From Streptomyces catenulae (GTDB lineage: Bacteria; Actinomycetota; Actinomycetes; Streptomycetales; Streptomycetaceae), in assembly GCF_000718015.1 (NCBI RefSeq), contig NZ_JODY01000005.1:1-64000 (forward strand): DNA of 64,000 nt. Reading direction: 5' to 3'. Shown one piece after another: positions 44,028 through 52,878 of the stretch. Positions within the stretch are counted from its first letter, which is position 1. Every line of letters begins with the position of its first letter. A model generated the notes under the pieces. That model saw nothing but the letters and a program-made list of their open reading frames with translations. It did not search any database and had not been told where the DNA came from. The position numbers were made by a program, and so were the translations under genes.

Positions 44028-44425
44028 ATCCGGCGGAGGACGGCGGCAAGCGGGCGGTGCACGGACGGCTGGTGAAGGTCCTCACGCACCGCCGCGACGA
44101 CCGCGGGATGACCCTGGAACCGTTCGCCTCCCGCTGTGTGCGGGCGGGCGAGGTCCATGAGCTGGTCACCACCGACCACACCGGGACCGCCGCCGAGGGG
44201 CCGGTGGACCGGGTGGGGTTCCTGGGCTTCGTGGAGCTGGAGTGCGGCGGGGTCCTCGACCGCGGCGACACGGTCTGGGCCGACGGCCGCCGCATCGGCA
44301 CCGTCCTCGGCTTCGACGCCTGCCACTTCCCCAACCACTACAACATCCTGCTCACCGTCCCGGTCCCGCGCACCGGACCGGAGTGGGGCCTCGCCCCGGA
44401 GACGGAGATCCGCTTCACCCAGTGA
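44024..44425 (+). CDS. uncharacterised 133-residue cluster protein
   Basis: No family recognised with certainty. The sequence is beta-rich (HGRLVKVLTHRRDDRGMTLEPF, VDRVGFLGFVELECGGVLDRGDTVWADGRRIGTVLGFDACHFPNHYNILLTVPVP) with a possible barrel core, and conserved-looking FDACHFPNHYN that could bind a ligand or metal (Cys, two His, Asn). No signal peptide. Overlap with the second Gfo/Idh gene shows that it belongs to the cluster. It may be a ligand-binding or accessory protein. Confidence 0.75.
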   Translation: MNPAEDGGKRAVHGRLVKVLTHRRDDRGMTLEPFASRCVRAGEVHELVTTDHTGTAAEGPVDRVGFLGFVELECGGVLDRGDTVWADGRRIGTVLGFDACHFPNHYNILLTVPVPRTGPEWGLAPETEIRFTQ

Positions 44426-44521
44426 CGCGGCGGGCGGTGCGCGGGGCCGACGGGCGTCCCGTGCATCGCCCGCGGCAGCCCTCTGGGCGCGCGCCCGCAC
44501 CGTCTGCCACAGTGGGGCGCC

Positions 44522-45808
44522 ATGACGGTGACGGAAGCGGCGGACGAGGCCGAGGTGCCGGGGTGGGACGAGGCCGAGGCGGTGGCGGCGGACGCGGTGC
44601 GCTGGTTGCTCGGCTGCGCGCGGGAGACCGGGGACCACGCCCTGGCCTGGGCCGCGACGCCTTCCGCGGCAGCGACCGACCCCACCTTCTACTCCGGCAC
44701 GGCGGGCGTCGTCGCCGCACTCCTGGAGGCCTGGCGGCACTTCGGCGACGACCGGTACGGCGACGCCGCCGTGCGCGCCGCCCGCAGCATCTCCGCCGCG
44801 GTCGCGCATGAGGAGAACAGCTCCCTGTACGCCGGACTGACCGGTATGGCGCTGGTCCTGCGGGCGGTCCACGACGCACTCGGTGCCCCGGACGGTGGCG
44901 CGGCGCGGGCCCTGGATCTGGTCCGCGCCCGGTTCGACGGCACGGGCTGGGGCGACTGGTGCGATCTGGTGGGCGGCAACGCCGGGATCGCCCTCGGGGC
45001 GCTGGCGCTGGGGGAGGAGGAGTTGGCGGTGCTCGCGGTGGAGCCTTTTCTGCGCACGGCGGAGCGGACGGCGGCGGGCGTGCACTGGGAGGCGGAACGG
45101 GGCCGGGCCGCCCGGTTCCACCATCTCGCGCACGGCACGCTCGGGATCGTCCACGGGCTGGCCCGCGTCGGCGCCGCCGTCGGGCGGGAGGATCTGGTGG
45201 AGCTGGCGCGGGCCGGTGCCGAGGATGTCGTGGCGCGGAACGAGGCCGGTGCGGCCGGTTTCCTCGTCCCGCACTCCGACCCGCAGGACCATCCGGATCT
45301 CACCCCGCGTCACAGCTACGGCTGGTGCCACGGACCGTCCGGCGACGCCCAGACCTTCCGGCTGCTCGGTGACGTCCTCGGCGAACCCCGGTGGTACGCG
45401 CTCGCCGACCGCTGCTGGTACACCGTGACCCGGTCCGGTCTGCCGCGGCGGCTGCGGCCCGGGTTCTGGGACAACAGCGGGCGGTGCTGCGGTACGGCCG
45501 GTGTGCTGGCGTCGGCCACCGACCGCCTCGTCGGGCGGGGCGACCGCCCCGGCTTCGCCCGGCGCCTCGTCGCGGACCTCCTCGCCCGGGCGACCCGTGA
45601 CCCCGACGGCGCACGCTGGTCCCACCTCGACCACCGGGCCACCCCGGCGCTCCTGGAACCGCGCACCGGCTGGGGACAGGGCAGCGCCGGGATCGTACGG
45701 GAGCTGCTCCGCTCTGTGCGGATACGGCGAGGGGGCGACCCCACGTACGCCGTCGCCTGGCCGGACCAGCCACCGCCGGTCCGGGCCGTGCCGGGGGACG
45801 TGGGGTAG
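44522..45808 (+). CDS. stand-alone LanC-like protein with Cys-Cys zinc motif
   Basis: 428 residues in the alpha/alpha-barrel layout of lanthionine cyclases: YSGTAGVVAALLEAW, YAGLTGMALVLRAV, LVGGNAGIALGAL, HLAHGTLGIVHGLARV, WCHGPSGDAQ, CCGTAGVLAS and GWGQGSAGIVRELL are the seven Gly-rich repeats. Zinc ligands are Cys269, Cys322 and Cys323; the usual His of CHG is Cys, as in the CCG group of LanM enzymes. No precursor peptide, dehydratase or transporter is near. It lies 96 bases past the cluster and may or may not belong to it. Eukaryotic-type LanC-like enzymes add glutathione to dehydroamino acids, an alternative role. Confidence 0.87.
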   Translation: MTVTEAADEAEVPGWDEAEAVAADAVRWLLGCARETGDHALAWAATPSAAATDPTFYSGTAGVVAALLEAWRHFGDDRYGDAAVRAARSISAAVAHEENSSLYAGLTGMALVLRAVHDALGAPDGGAARALDLVRARFDGTGWGDWCDLVGGNAGIALGALALGEEELAVLAVEPFLRTAERTAAGVHWEAERGRAARFHHLAHGTLGIVHGLARVGAAVGREDLVELARAGAEDVVARNEAGAAGFLVPHSDPQDHPDLTPRHSYGWCHGPSGDAQTFRLLGDVLGEPRWYALADRCWYTVTRSGLPRRLRPGFWDNSGRCCGTAGVLASATDRLVGRGDRPGFARRLVADLLARATRDPDGARWSHLDHRATPALLEPRTGWGQGSAGIVRELLRSVRIRRGGDPTYAVAWPDQPPPVRAVPGDVG

Positions 45809-45826
45809 CCCCGCCTGCGCCGTTCC

Positions 45827-46444
45827 TCAGTCCACCTCCGGCAGTCCGTACTCGCCCATCGCGTCCGTCAGCCAGTGCGCCAGATGCTCGGCGAACGAGG
45901 AGCGGGGCAGCAGGCGGTAGGTGTCGGCGGCGGAGTGCCACAGGATCAGCGGGACCTGGCCGACGGCGGTGGTGACGGCCCGTCCCGGCGGGAAGGCGCG
46001 CGGATGGAGGTCCGGTGCGCACCCCTTCTCCAGGACGTCGCGGGCCGCGGGGCCGCGCAGCTCCAGGACGGTGCGCTGCGCGGAGACGTCCACGATCTGG
46101 CCCGGGGCGTCGCCCAGCGCCTCGTCCAGGGCGGTGAGCGGTGCCGGTGCGGCGTCCTCGGCGACCAGCAGCCATTCGTCGGGCCCCAGCCAGAGCGCGG
46201 TGCCGTGGTCGGTGCGGGCCGTCTCCCCGCACCGGGTGGGCAGCGGCGCGCCCAGCACCTTCGCCAGCCGGGCGCCGACCGGGCCGTCCGGGGCGGCGCG
46301 CAACGCGGTCGTCGTGCGGCAGGGGAGCGCGGTCAGGGCCACCGCGCGCGGTCCGGTGACGGTGGCGGCGCGCAGCGCGCCGGAGAGGTGGTCCAGCGGG
46401 CCGCGGCGCAGTGCGGCGGGGCCCGGTGCGGTCGGATCAGCCAT
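45827..46444 (-). CDS. soxG: sarcosine oxidase gamma subunit
   Basis: 205 residues resembling SoxG: RGPLDHLSGAL near the start, TALWLGPDEWLLVAE, IVDVSAQRTVLELRGPAARDVLEKGCAPDLHPRAFPPGRAVTTAVGQVPLILWH and the ending TYRLLPRSSFAEHLAHWL. It is structurally related to GcvT-type domains and caps the heterotetramer. The ATG (or GTG three bases earlier) lies inside the end of soxA, so it is translationally coupled. Last gene of soxBDAG. Confidence 0.9.
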   Translation of the reverse strand: MADPTAPGPAALRRGPLDHLSGALRAATVTGPRAVALTALPCRTTTALRAAPDGPVGARLAKVLGAPLPTRCGETARTDHGTALWLGPDEWLLVAEDAAPAPLTALDEALGDAPGQIVDVSAQRTVLELRGPAARDVLEKGCAPDLHPRAFPPGRAVTTAVGQVPLILWHSAADTYRLLPRSSFAEHLAHWLTDAMGEYGLPEVD

Positions 46445-49316
46445 CACGCCTGGTCCCTTCGGGGTCGTAGAGGACGGGGGAGGAGACGACCACGGGCACC
46501 GGGGTGTCGCCGACGACGGCGACGACCTGGTCGCCGATCCGGTCGCGGCCACCGGCGAGCAGCGCCAGTGCGAAGGGGTGGCCGAGCGCCGGGCTGCGGT
46601 AGCCCGACGTGATGTGGCCGAGCATCGGCACCGGCCCGTCCTGCGGGGTGAGCGGGGTGCCCCGGTCGACGATCTGGGTGCCCTCCGGCAGCGGGGTGCG
46701 GCGGTCGGCGGGGATCAGGGCGACGAGGTGGTGGCGGTCCGGGCGGACGGTGTCGGGGCGGGAGAGCGACCGCTTGCCGATGAAGTCCTTGTGGCGGGAG
46801 ACCACCCAGTCCATCCCGGCGTCCAGCGGCGTGACGGTGCCGTCGGTGTCCTGGCCGACGATGAGGAACCCCTTCTCGGCGCGGAGCACATGCATCGCCT
46901 CGGTGCCGTACGGGGTGATGCCCTCGGGGCGGCCCGCCGCCTCGACCTGGTCCCAGACGGCCTGCCCGTACCAGGCGGACACATTGATCTCGTAGGCGAG
47001 TTCGCCGGAGAAGGAGATCCGGCAGATCCGGGCGGGGACGCCGGAGGCGAGAACGGTCTCGCGGACCGCCATGAAGGGGAACGCCTCCCGGCCGATGTCG
47101 AGCGCGGGCGCGAGGCGGGCGACGACAGCGCGGGAGCGGGGGCCGACGACGGCGACGGTCGCCCACTGTTCGGTGACGGAGGTGCAGGTGACGTCCAGCT
47201 CCGGCCACTCGGTCTGGAGCCACTCCTCCAGCCGGTCGAGGACGGCGGCGGCGTTGCCGGTGGTCGTCGTCATGAAGTACCGGTCGTCGGCGAGGCGGAG
47301 GGTGACACCGTCGTCGACGATCATGCCGTCCTCGCCGCACATCACGCCGTAGCGCGCGAGACCGGGCCGGAGCTTCTTGAAGCCGTTGGTGTAGACGCGG
47401 TTGAGGAACTCCCCGGCGTCCGCACCACGGATCTCGATCTTGCCGAGTGTGGAGGCGTCCATGAAGGCGACGCCCTCCCGCGCCGCCCGGCACTCCCGCG
47501 CCACCGCCGCGTCCATGTCCTCACCGGGCCGCGGATAGAAATGCGGCCGCTTCCACTGCCCGACGTCCTCGAAGACCGCGCCGCGCGCCATATGCCCCTG
47601 GTGCAGGGCGGTGCGGCGCACCGGGTCGTACAGCGCGCCGGTCTCCCGCCCGGCCAGCGCGGCGAACGCGACCGGGGTGTACGGCGCCCGGTAGGTGGTG
47701 GTGCCCAGCGCCCCCGGCGAGTCCGCGCCCTGGAGCGTGGCGAGGACGCCGAGCGCGTTGACGCCGGAGGTGCGGCCCTGGTCGTGGCCGGTGCCCAGCG
47801 TGGTGTACCGCTTGATGTGCTCGGCGCCGCGCATCCCGGTGCCCGCCGCGCGGTGCAGATCGGCGACGGTCACGTCCCGCTGGAGGTCGACGAAGTGGGT
47901 GTCCCAGGCGGCCGGGTCGTCGCCGTCGCCGGGGATCAGCCACAGCGGCCGGACGGGCGCCGGGGCCTGCGGCCGGTGCGGCGGCGGGACGGTGGCCGCA
48001 CATCCCGCGGCGGACGCCGCCAGCGCCCCGGCCCGGGCCCCCTCCGCCAGGCAACCGGCGGTGTCGTACGTGCCGCGCACCGCCCCGGCCAGGTGCTGCC
48101 CGTCCACCGCCGCCCCGGGGACGAACGCGGCGAGGTCGGCGTCCCAGCGCAGTGCGCCCCGGCGCTGGCTGTGCAGATGCACCACCGGGCTCCAGCCGCC
48201 CGATACGGCCAGCAGATCGCAGGTCAGCGCGGTGCCGGGGCCGGTGGGGCGGCCCGCCGCGTCCAGCGGGCGGACGGTGACCCCGTCGAGCCGGTCGGTC
48301 CCCGAGGTGCCGGTCACCGCGCTGCCGGTGAGGACCGGCACCCCGGTACCGTCGTGGAACTCCCGCGCCGTGGCGGTGAGTTCGGGCCGGGAGTCGGCGA
48401 CCGCGGCGACCGTGCAGCCCGCCGCGACCAGGTCGGCGGCGGTGGCGTACGCGCTGTCGCCGGTGGTCGCGACCACCGCCCGGCGACCGGGCAGCACCCC
48501 GTACCGGTGGAGGTAGGCGCGGACCGCGTGGGCGAGCATCACGCCCGGGCGGTCGTTGTCGGCGAAGACCAGCGGACGTTCGTGCGCACCGGTCGCCAGG
48601 ACCACCTGGCGCGCCCGGATGTGCCACAGCCGCTGCCGGGAGACCCCGGCGGGCGCCGCCGCCCCGAGGTGGTCGGTACGCCGCTGGAGCGCCAGCACAT
48701 AGTTGCCGTCGTAGGCGCCGAAGGCGCAGGTGCGGGTCAGCACCCGGACCTCCGGCTCCGCGTCCAGCGCCGCGCGGGTGGCGGTGGCCCAGGTCAGGGC
48801 GGCCGCCTCCGGGCCGTCGCCGGGTGCGGTGGCGAGCAGGGCGCCGCCGGTGTCCGGGCGGTCCTCGATCAGCAGCACCCGCGCCCCGGCCCGGCCCGCG
48901 GCGGCAGCGGCGGCGAGTCCGGCCGGGCCCGCGCCGACGACCAGCACATCGGTGTGCACGTACTTCTTGTCGTACACCGCCGGGTCCGGCGTGGGGTCGA
49001 GGCGACCGCGCCCCGTGAGGGTGGTGGCGCGCAGCCCGTCGTACAGCTCGACGGTGGTGGCGGGCAGCATGCTCTCCGCGCAGGGACCCTCGATCCGCAG
49101 GAGGGTGCCGGGGTCCTCGACGCCGGCGCCCACGATGCCGCGCGGCCGTCCGCGGTGGAGGGAGGGCGCGGTGGCGGTGGGGCCGTGGGCGAGGAGCGCG
49201 GAGGCCACCGTGTCGCCCGGATGACCGGTCAGCTCCCGTCCGTCGAGGGTGAAGCGGAGGGTGGTGGTGCGGTCGATCCGGCCGCCGTGCGGCAGCCGGG
49301 CGGGCCGGTCGGTCAT
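46437..49316 (-). CDS. soxA: sarcosine oxidase alpha subunit
   Basis: 959 residues. N-terminal 2Fe-2S-like-fold region (TLRFTLDGRELTGHPGDTVASALLAHG), NAD-binding domain with VLVVGAGPAGLAAAAAAGRAGARVLLIED, a second dinucleotide motif near GRRAVVATTGDSAYATAADLVAAG, then a GcvT-like folate domain (about 560-950) with GVAFMDASTLGKIEIRGADAGEFLNRVYTNGF. The enzyme demethylates sarcosine to glycine, forming H2O2 and 5,10-methylene-THF. ATG overlaps the soxD stop. Confidence 0.95.
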   Translation of the reverse strand: MTDRPARLPHGGRIDRTTTLRFTLDGRELTGHPGDTVASALLAHGPTATAPSLHRGRPRGIVGAGVEDPGTLLRIEGPCAESMLPATTVELYDGLRATTLTGRGRLDPTPDPAVYDKKYVHTDVLVVGAGPAGLAAAAAAGRAGARVLLIEDRPDTGGALLATAPGDGPEAAALTWATATRAALDAEPEVRVLTRTCAFGAYDGNYVLALQRRTDHLGAAAPAGVSRQRLWHIRARQVVLATGAHERPLVFADNDRPGVMLAHAVRAYLHRYGVLPGRRAVVATTGDSAYATAADLVAAGCTVAAVADSRPELTATAREFHDGTGVPVLTGSAVTGTSGTDRLDGVTVRPLDAAGRPTGPGTALTCDLLAVSGGWSPVVHLHSQRRGALRWDADLAAFVPGAAVDGQHLAGAVRGTYDTAGCLAEGARAGALAASAAGCAATVPPPHRPQAPAPVRPLWLIPGDGDDPAAWDTHFVDLQRDVTVADLHRAAGTGMRGAEHIKRYTTLGTGHDQGRTSGVNALGVLATLQGADSPGALGTTTYRAPYTPVAFAALAGRETGALYDPVRRTALHQGHMARGAVFEDVGQWKRPHFYPRPGEDMDAAVARECRAAREGVAFMDASTLGKIEIRGADAGEFLNRVYTNGFKKLRPGLARYGVMCGEDGMIVDDGVTLRLADDRYFMTTTTGNAAAVLDRLEEWLQTEWPELDVTCTSVTEQWATVAVVGPRSRAVVARLAPALDIGREAFPFMAVRETVLASGVPARICRISFSGELAYEINVSAWYGQAVWDQVEAAGRPEGITPYGTEAMHVLRAEKGFLIVGQDTDGTVTPLDAGMDWVVSRHKDFIGKRSLSRPDTVRPDRHHLVALIPADRRTPLPEGTQIVDRGTPLTPQDGPVPMLGHITSGYRSPALGHPFALALLAGGRDRIGDQVVAVVGDTPVPVVVSSPVLYDPEGTRRDG

Positions 49317-49618
49317 CGGGTCTCTCCGTCCGGTCGGGCCACGGCGAGGCCGGGCCGGGGTGCGTCGGGGCGGTAGGTGGCGAGCACCGCGTAGGTGACG
49401 GTGTCCCGTACCGCGTGGAACCAGCGGCGGCAGCCGAGACTGTGCACCCACCGCTCGGCGAACGGCCCCGCGGGGTTGTCGCGGAAGAAGAGGTACGCGG
49501 CCCACGCCGCGTCGTCGAGCGCCGCCGGGTCGGCGGGCCGCGCCACATGGGCCTGGCCGCCGTGGTGGAACTCGGTCTCGTCGCGCGGCCCGCACCACGG
49601 GCAGGTCAGCTGGAGCAC
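49313..49618 (-). CDS. soxD: sarcosine oxidase delta subunit
   Basis: 101 residues. CPWCGPRDETEFHHGGQAH begins the protein and gives Cys/Cys/His zinc ligands, with a later Cys in HSLGCRRWFHAVRDT; this is the SoxD pattern. RDNPAGPFAERWVHSLGC is highly typical of the family. The GTG follows AGAGGAG, 11 bases after soxB, and the stop overlaps soxA by four. Confidence 0.94.
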   Translation of the reverse strand: MLQLTCPWCGPRDETEFHHGGQAHVARPADPAALDDAAWAAYLFFRDNPAGPFAERWVHSLGCRRWFHAVRDTVTYAVLATYRPDAPRPGLAVARPDGETR

Positions 49619-49629
49619 GGGGTCTCCTC

Positions 49630-50847
49630 TCAGTGGGCCACGGCGGCGGCGCCGTGTTCGTCGATGAGGGCGCCGGTGGTGAACCGGTCGAGGGAGAACG
49701 GCGCGTTCAGCGGATGCGGCGCACCGGTCGCCAGCGTGTGGGCGAAGGTCCACCCCGCGGCGGGGGTGGCCTTGAAACCGCCGGTGCCCCAGCCGCAGTT
49801 GACGAAGAGGTTCTCCAGCGGGGTGGCGCCGATGACGGGGGAGGCGTCGGGGGTGACGTCCACGATCCCGCCCCAGGTGCGCAGCACATGCGCGCGGGCG
49901 AAGACCGGGAACAGCTCGACGGCGGCGGCCATCTGCCGCTCGATGATGTGGAACGCGCCGCGCTGCCCGTAGCCGTTGTACCCGTCGACCCCGGCGCCCA
50001 GCACCAGTTCGCCCTTGTGCGCCTGGGAGACGTAGACGTGCACATGGTTGGACATCACGACGGTGGGGTGGACCGGCTCGTGGAGTTCGGAGACGAGCGC
50101 CTGGAGCGGATGGGACTGGACCGGCAGGCGGAACCCGGCCCGTTCGGCGAGGACGCTGCTGTGCCCGGCGACGGTCAGCCCCACCCGCCCGGCCAGGATC
50201 CGGCCGCGGCTGGTCTCCACTCCGGTGACCCGCCCGCCGTCGGTGACGAAGCCGGTCACCTCGCACCCCTGGATCAGATCGATGCCGTACGCGTCCGCGC
50301 TGCGGGCCAGCGCCCAGGCGACGTGGTCGTGCTTGGCGATCCCGGCGTGCGGCTGGTAGGTGGCGCCGAGGACGGGGTACCGGCTGCGCGGTGAGGTGTT
50401 GAGGATCGGGCAGACCTCGGCGATCCCGTCGGGCTCCAGCCAGTGCGAGTCGACGCCGTTGAGCCGGTTGGCGCCCACCCGGCGGACGGAGTCGCGGACG
50501 TCCTGGAGGGTGTGCGCGAGGTTGAGCACACCGCGTTGGCTGAACATCACGTCGTAGTCCAGCTCGGCGGGGAGCGTCTCCCAGAGCTTCAGCGCGTACT
50601 CGTAGAGGGCGGTCGTCTCGTCCCAGAGGTAGTTGGACCGGATGATCGTGGTGTTGCGGGCCATGTTGCCGCCGCCCAGCCAGCCCTTCTCCAGGACGGC
50701 GACATTCGTGATGCCGTGCACGGACGCGAGGTAGTGCGCGGTGGCCAGCCCGTGCCCGCCGCCGCCGACGATCACGACGTCGTACGAGGAGCGGGGCTCG
50801 GGGGTGCGCCACAGGTGCGCGGGGTGTTCCGGAAGGGGGGTGCTCAT
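49630..50847 (-). CDS. soxB: sarcosine oxidase beta subunit
   Basis: 405 residues. FAD-binding [34 protein letters not shown] with the region around the covalent-flavin His in related enzymes, [43 protein letters not shown] at the C-terminus. It carries the amine-oxidising site of the tetramer. First gene of the soxBDAG operon, ATG after AAGGGAA, divergent from the GntR regulator across a palindromic operator. Confidence 0.95.
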   Translation of the reverse strand: MSTPLPEHPAHLWRTPEPRSSYDVVIVGGGGHGLATAHYLASVHGITNVAVLEKGWLGGGNMARNTTIIRSNYLWDETTALYEYALKLWETLPAELDYDVMFSQRGVLNLAHTLQDVRDSVRRVGANRLNGVDSHWLEPDGIAEVCPILNTSPRSRYPVLGATYQPHAGIAKHDHVAWALARSADAYGIDLIQGCEVTGFVTDGGRVTGVETSRGRILAGRVGLTVAGHSSVLAERAGFRLPVQSHPLQALVSELHEPVHPTVVMSNHVHVYVSQAHKGELVLGAGVDGYNGYGQRGAFHIIERQMAAAVELFPVFARAHVLRTWGGIVDVTPDASPVIGATPLENLFVNCGWGTGGFKATPAAGWTFAHTLATGAPHPLNAPFSLDRFTTGALIDEHGAAAVAH

Positions 50848-50978
50848 CCGGCGGTTCCCTTCGATTCGCGGGGCGGGCGGCGGCGCCACAGGGCCGGGCT
50901 CCTGCCGTGCCGCGCACCCGCGCTGCCCGATCGGGCCCCTCTGACCTGCGCACCTTCCTGAAATTCAGCTGACGACCA

Positions 50979-50992
50979 ACTGATATATCAGT
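50979..50992. promoter_or_regulatory. operator between soxB and gntR-type gene
   Basis: ACTGATATATCAGT is a perfect 14-base palindrome in a GC-rich setting. It overlaps the -35 position of a promoter with TAACGT at 51002-51007 facing the regulator gene, and lies 132 bases before soxB. It is the expected site of the FCD-type GntR repressor. Confidence 0.7.
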
Positions 50993-51041
50993 AGCTTGCG
51001 GTAACGTAGGGGACCGATCGGGAGCCAGTCAAGGGGGCCGG

Positions 51042-51716
51042 ATGGAGCAGCACCGGGTGGCGGAGTCACCCCTCGACGCGGGCGAGCCCTCGCTCGCCGA
51101 ACGCGCCTACCGCGCCCTCCGCGACCGGCTGATCATGCTGGAGATCCGCCCCGGCGCCCCCATCAGCGAGGAGCAGCTCGCCCAGTCCCTCGGCGTCGGC
51201 CGCACCCCCGTCCGCGAGGCCCTCAAACGCCTCCAGTACGAGCGGCTGATCGCCGTCTACCCCCGGCGCGGCACCTTCGCCACCGAGGTCAACATCACCG
51301 ACCTCGCCCATATCTCCGAGGTGCGGCGGGAGTTGGAGCCGATGGCCGCCGGGCAGGCGGCCCGCCGCGCCACCGACGCCCACCGCACCGCGCTCACCGC
51401 CCTCATGGACGACCTGGAGGGCGCCCCGGCCGCGCCCCGCACCCCCGGCGCGCTGATGCACCTCGACCTCCGGGCCCACCGCGCGGTCTACGCCGCCACC
51501 CGCAACCCGTACCTTGAGGACACCCTGGTCCACTACGACAACCTCGCCACCCGCGTGTGGTGCCTCTTCGTCGACCGGCTGCCGGGGATGGCCGGACACA
51601 TCGGGGAGCACGGACCGCTGCTGCGCGCGGTGGTCGCCGGTGACGCGGAGAAGGCGGCGGCGCTCGCCGCGGCCCATGTCGAGGGGTTCGAACGCGCCAT
51701 CCGCGCCGCGCTCTGA
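51042..51716 (+). CDS. GntR-family (FCD) regulator of the sarcosine oxidase operon
   Basis: 224 residues. Winged helix: LAERAYRALRDRLIMLEIRPGAPISEEQLAQSLGVGRTPVREALKRLQYERLI. The FCD ligand domain follows, with metal/ligand residues in MHLDLRAHRAVYAATRNP and the late His residues (GEHGPLLRAVVAGDAE, AAAHVEGFERAI). It probably represses soxBDAG until sarcosine or a related metabolite binds. Its own promoter overlaps the palindrome, so it should be autoregulated. ATG after AAGGGGG. Confidence 0.9.
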   Translation: MEQHRVAESPLDAGEPSLAERAYRALRDRLIMLEIRPGAPISEEQLAQSLGVGRTPVREALKRLQYERLIAVYPRRGTFATEVNITDLAHISEVRRELEPMAAGQAARRATDAHRTALTALMDDLEGAPAAPRTPGALMHLDLRAHRAVYAATRNPYLEDTLVHYDNLATRVWCLFVDRLPGMAGHIGEHGPLLRAVVAGDAEKAAALAAAHVEGFERAIRAAL

Positions 51717-51748
51717 CCGGCGCCGACCGGCCGCCGCACCCCGCGCGC

Positions 51749-52603
51749 TCAGGTCTCGTCGGTCGTGGGGATACGGCCGGGCGGCTCCGGTTCGGCGGCG
51801 ATCCGGCGCAGGAAGTTGCCGATGAGGAACTTGTAGACCGCCCCGCCGAGCAGACCGCCGCAGAGCGGCGCGACGATCGGCACCCAGAAGTAGAAGTTCC
51901 CCCACTGGTCCCGCCACGCCCCGCGGTACCCGGTGAGGAAGCTCGCCAGCCGCGGACCGAAGTCACGGGCCGGGTTGATGGCGTACCCGGCGTCCGTGCC
52001 GAACGACATCCCGATCGCGACGACCACCAGGCCGATGATGAACGGCGCCAGGTTCGCGCCGGGCGGCGTGTTCAGCAGATCGGTCAGGGCGAAGATCAGG
52101 ATCAGCAGGACGGCGGTGCCGATGATCTGGTCCCGGAACGCGCCCCACTCGTGGATCCCCGCCGCCGTCGAGCCGTTCCCCGGCAGCGTGGAGAAGATCG
52201 TCTGCGTCTTGATGCTGTGCGTCGGGTCGGCCCGCGCGATGACCTCGGTGTAGTTCCACCGCACCAGCAGCGCGGCGCAGAACGCGCCCACCGTCTGGGC
52301 CAGCGCGTACGGCACCACCTTCGCCCACGAGAAGCCCTTGAACGCGGCGAGCGCCACCGTCACCGCCGGATTGAGGTGGGCGCCGGTCATCCGCGCCGCC
52401 ACATACGCGCCGAGCGTGACGCCCAGCCCCCAGGCCCAGGCGATGCTGTCGTGATCCCCGAGCCCGCCCTTGGGGTCGGTCAGCGCGCCACCGGCGTTGA
52501 CCTGGGCGACCACACCGCAGCCGAAGAGGATGAGCACCATCGTGCCGAGGAACTCCGCGAAGAGTTCATGGGCCAGCTTGGGCGTGCGAGGCGGTGCGCT
52601 CAT
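51749..52603 (-). CDS. MIP-family aquaglyceroporin (glycerol facilitator-like)
   Basis: 284 residues. Six membrane helices and two NPA boxes: GAHLNPAVTVALA and YAINPARDFGPRLAS. The Asp after the second NPA (NPARDFGPR) is the mark of glycerol-conducting GlpF types, rather than water-only aquaporins. An extended extracellular loop (TQTIFSTLPGNGSTAAGIHEWGAFRDQ) is present. No glpK/glpD nearby. The adjacent catabolic operon suggests uptake of a small uncharged or zwitterionic solute as an alternative. ATG after GGGGAGA. Confidence 0.9.
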   Translation of the reverse strand: MSAPPRTPKLAHELFAEFLGTMVLILFGCGVVAQVNAGGALTDPKGGLGDHDSIAWAWGLGVTLGAYVAARMTGAHLNPAVTVALAAFKGFSWAKVVPYALAQTVGAFCAALLVRWNYTEVIARADPTHSIKTQTIFSTLPGNGSTAAGIHEWGAFRDQIIGTAVLLILIFALTDLLNTPPGANLAPFIIGLVVVAIGMSFGTDAGYAINPARDFGPRLASFLTGYRGAWRDQWGNFYFWVPIVAPLCGGLLGGAVYKFLIGNFLRRIAAEPEPPGRIPTTDET

Positions 52604-52810
52604 GTCGGCGTCTCCCCGGCGTTCGGCGGTCGCGCCCCGCCGGAGTGGAACGGGACGTCGCACGATCGTCATCAGCCTCCGGCCCCCCGCGCCACCCGGC
52701 CCGCCGCCCACCGCCCGGATGATCGCCCGGTCGGGTGACCCGCTGCTCCGTCCGGGCACGGCCGGTCGCGGGGCGGCGGGAGCCCGTCCGGGGCGGGCGT
52801 ACCCACACGC

Positions 52811-52849
52811 GGCGGTGGGGCGCGGCCCCGTGGACCACGCCCCACCGCC
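52811..52849 (-). terminator. 12-bp perfect hairpin terminating the surface-protein gene
   Basis: GGCGGTGGGGCG (52811-52822) pairs exactly with CGCCCCACCGCC (52838-52849), 15-base loop, 30 bases past the stop at 52879 on the minus strand. Confidence 0.7.
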
Positions 52850-52878
52850 GGAGGGCTCGTATCAACCGTTCCCGCAGG

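Noticed and set aside
44426..44521. Lanthipeptide precursor gene upstream of the LanC-like gene
   Set aside because: The 96-base gap has no ORF with a Ser/Thr/Cys-rich core and ribosome site, and no dehydratase or transporter is nearby.
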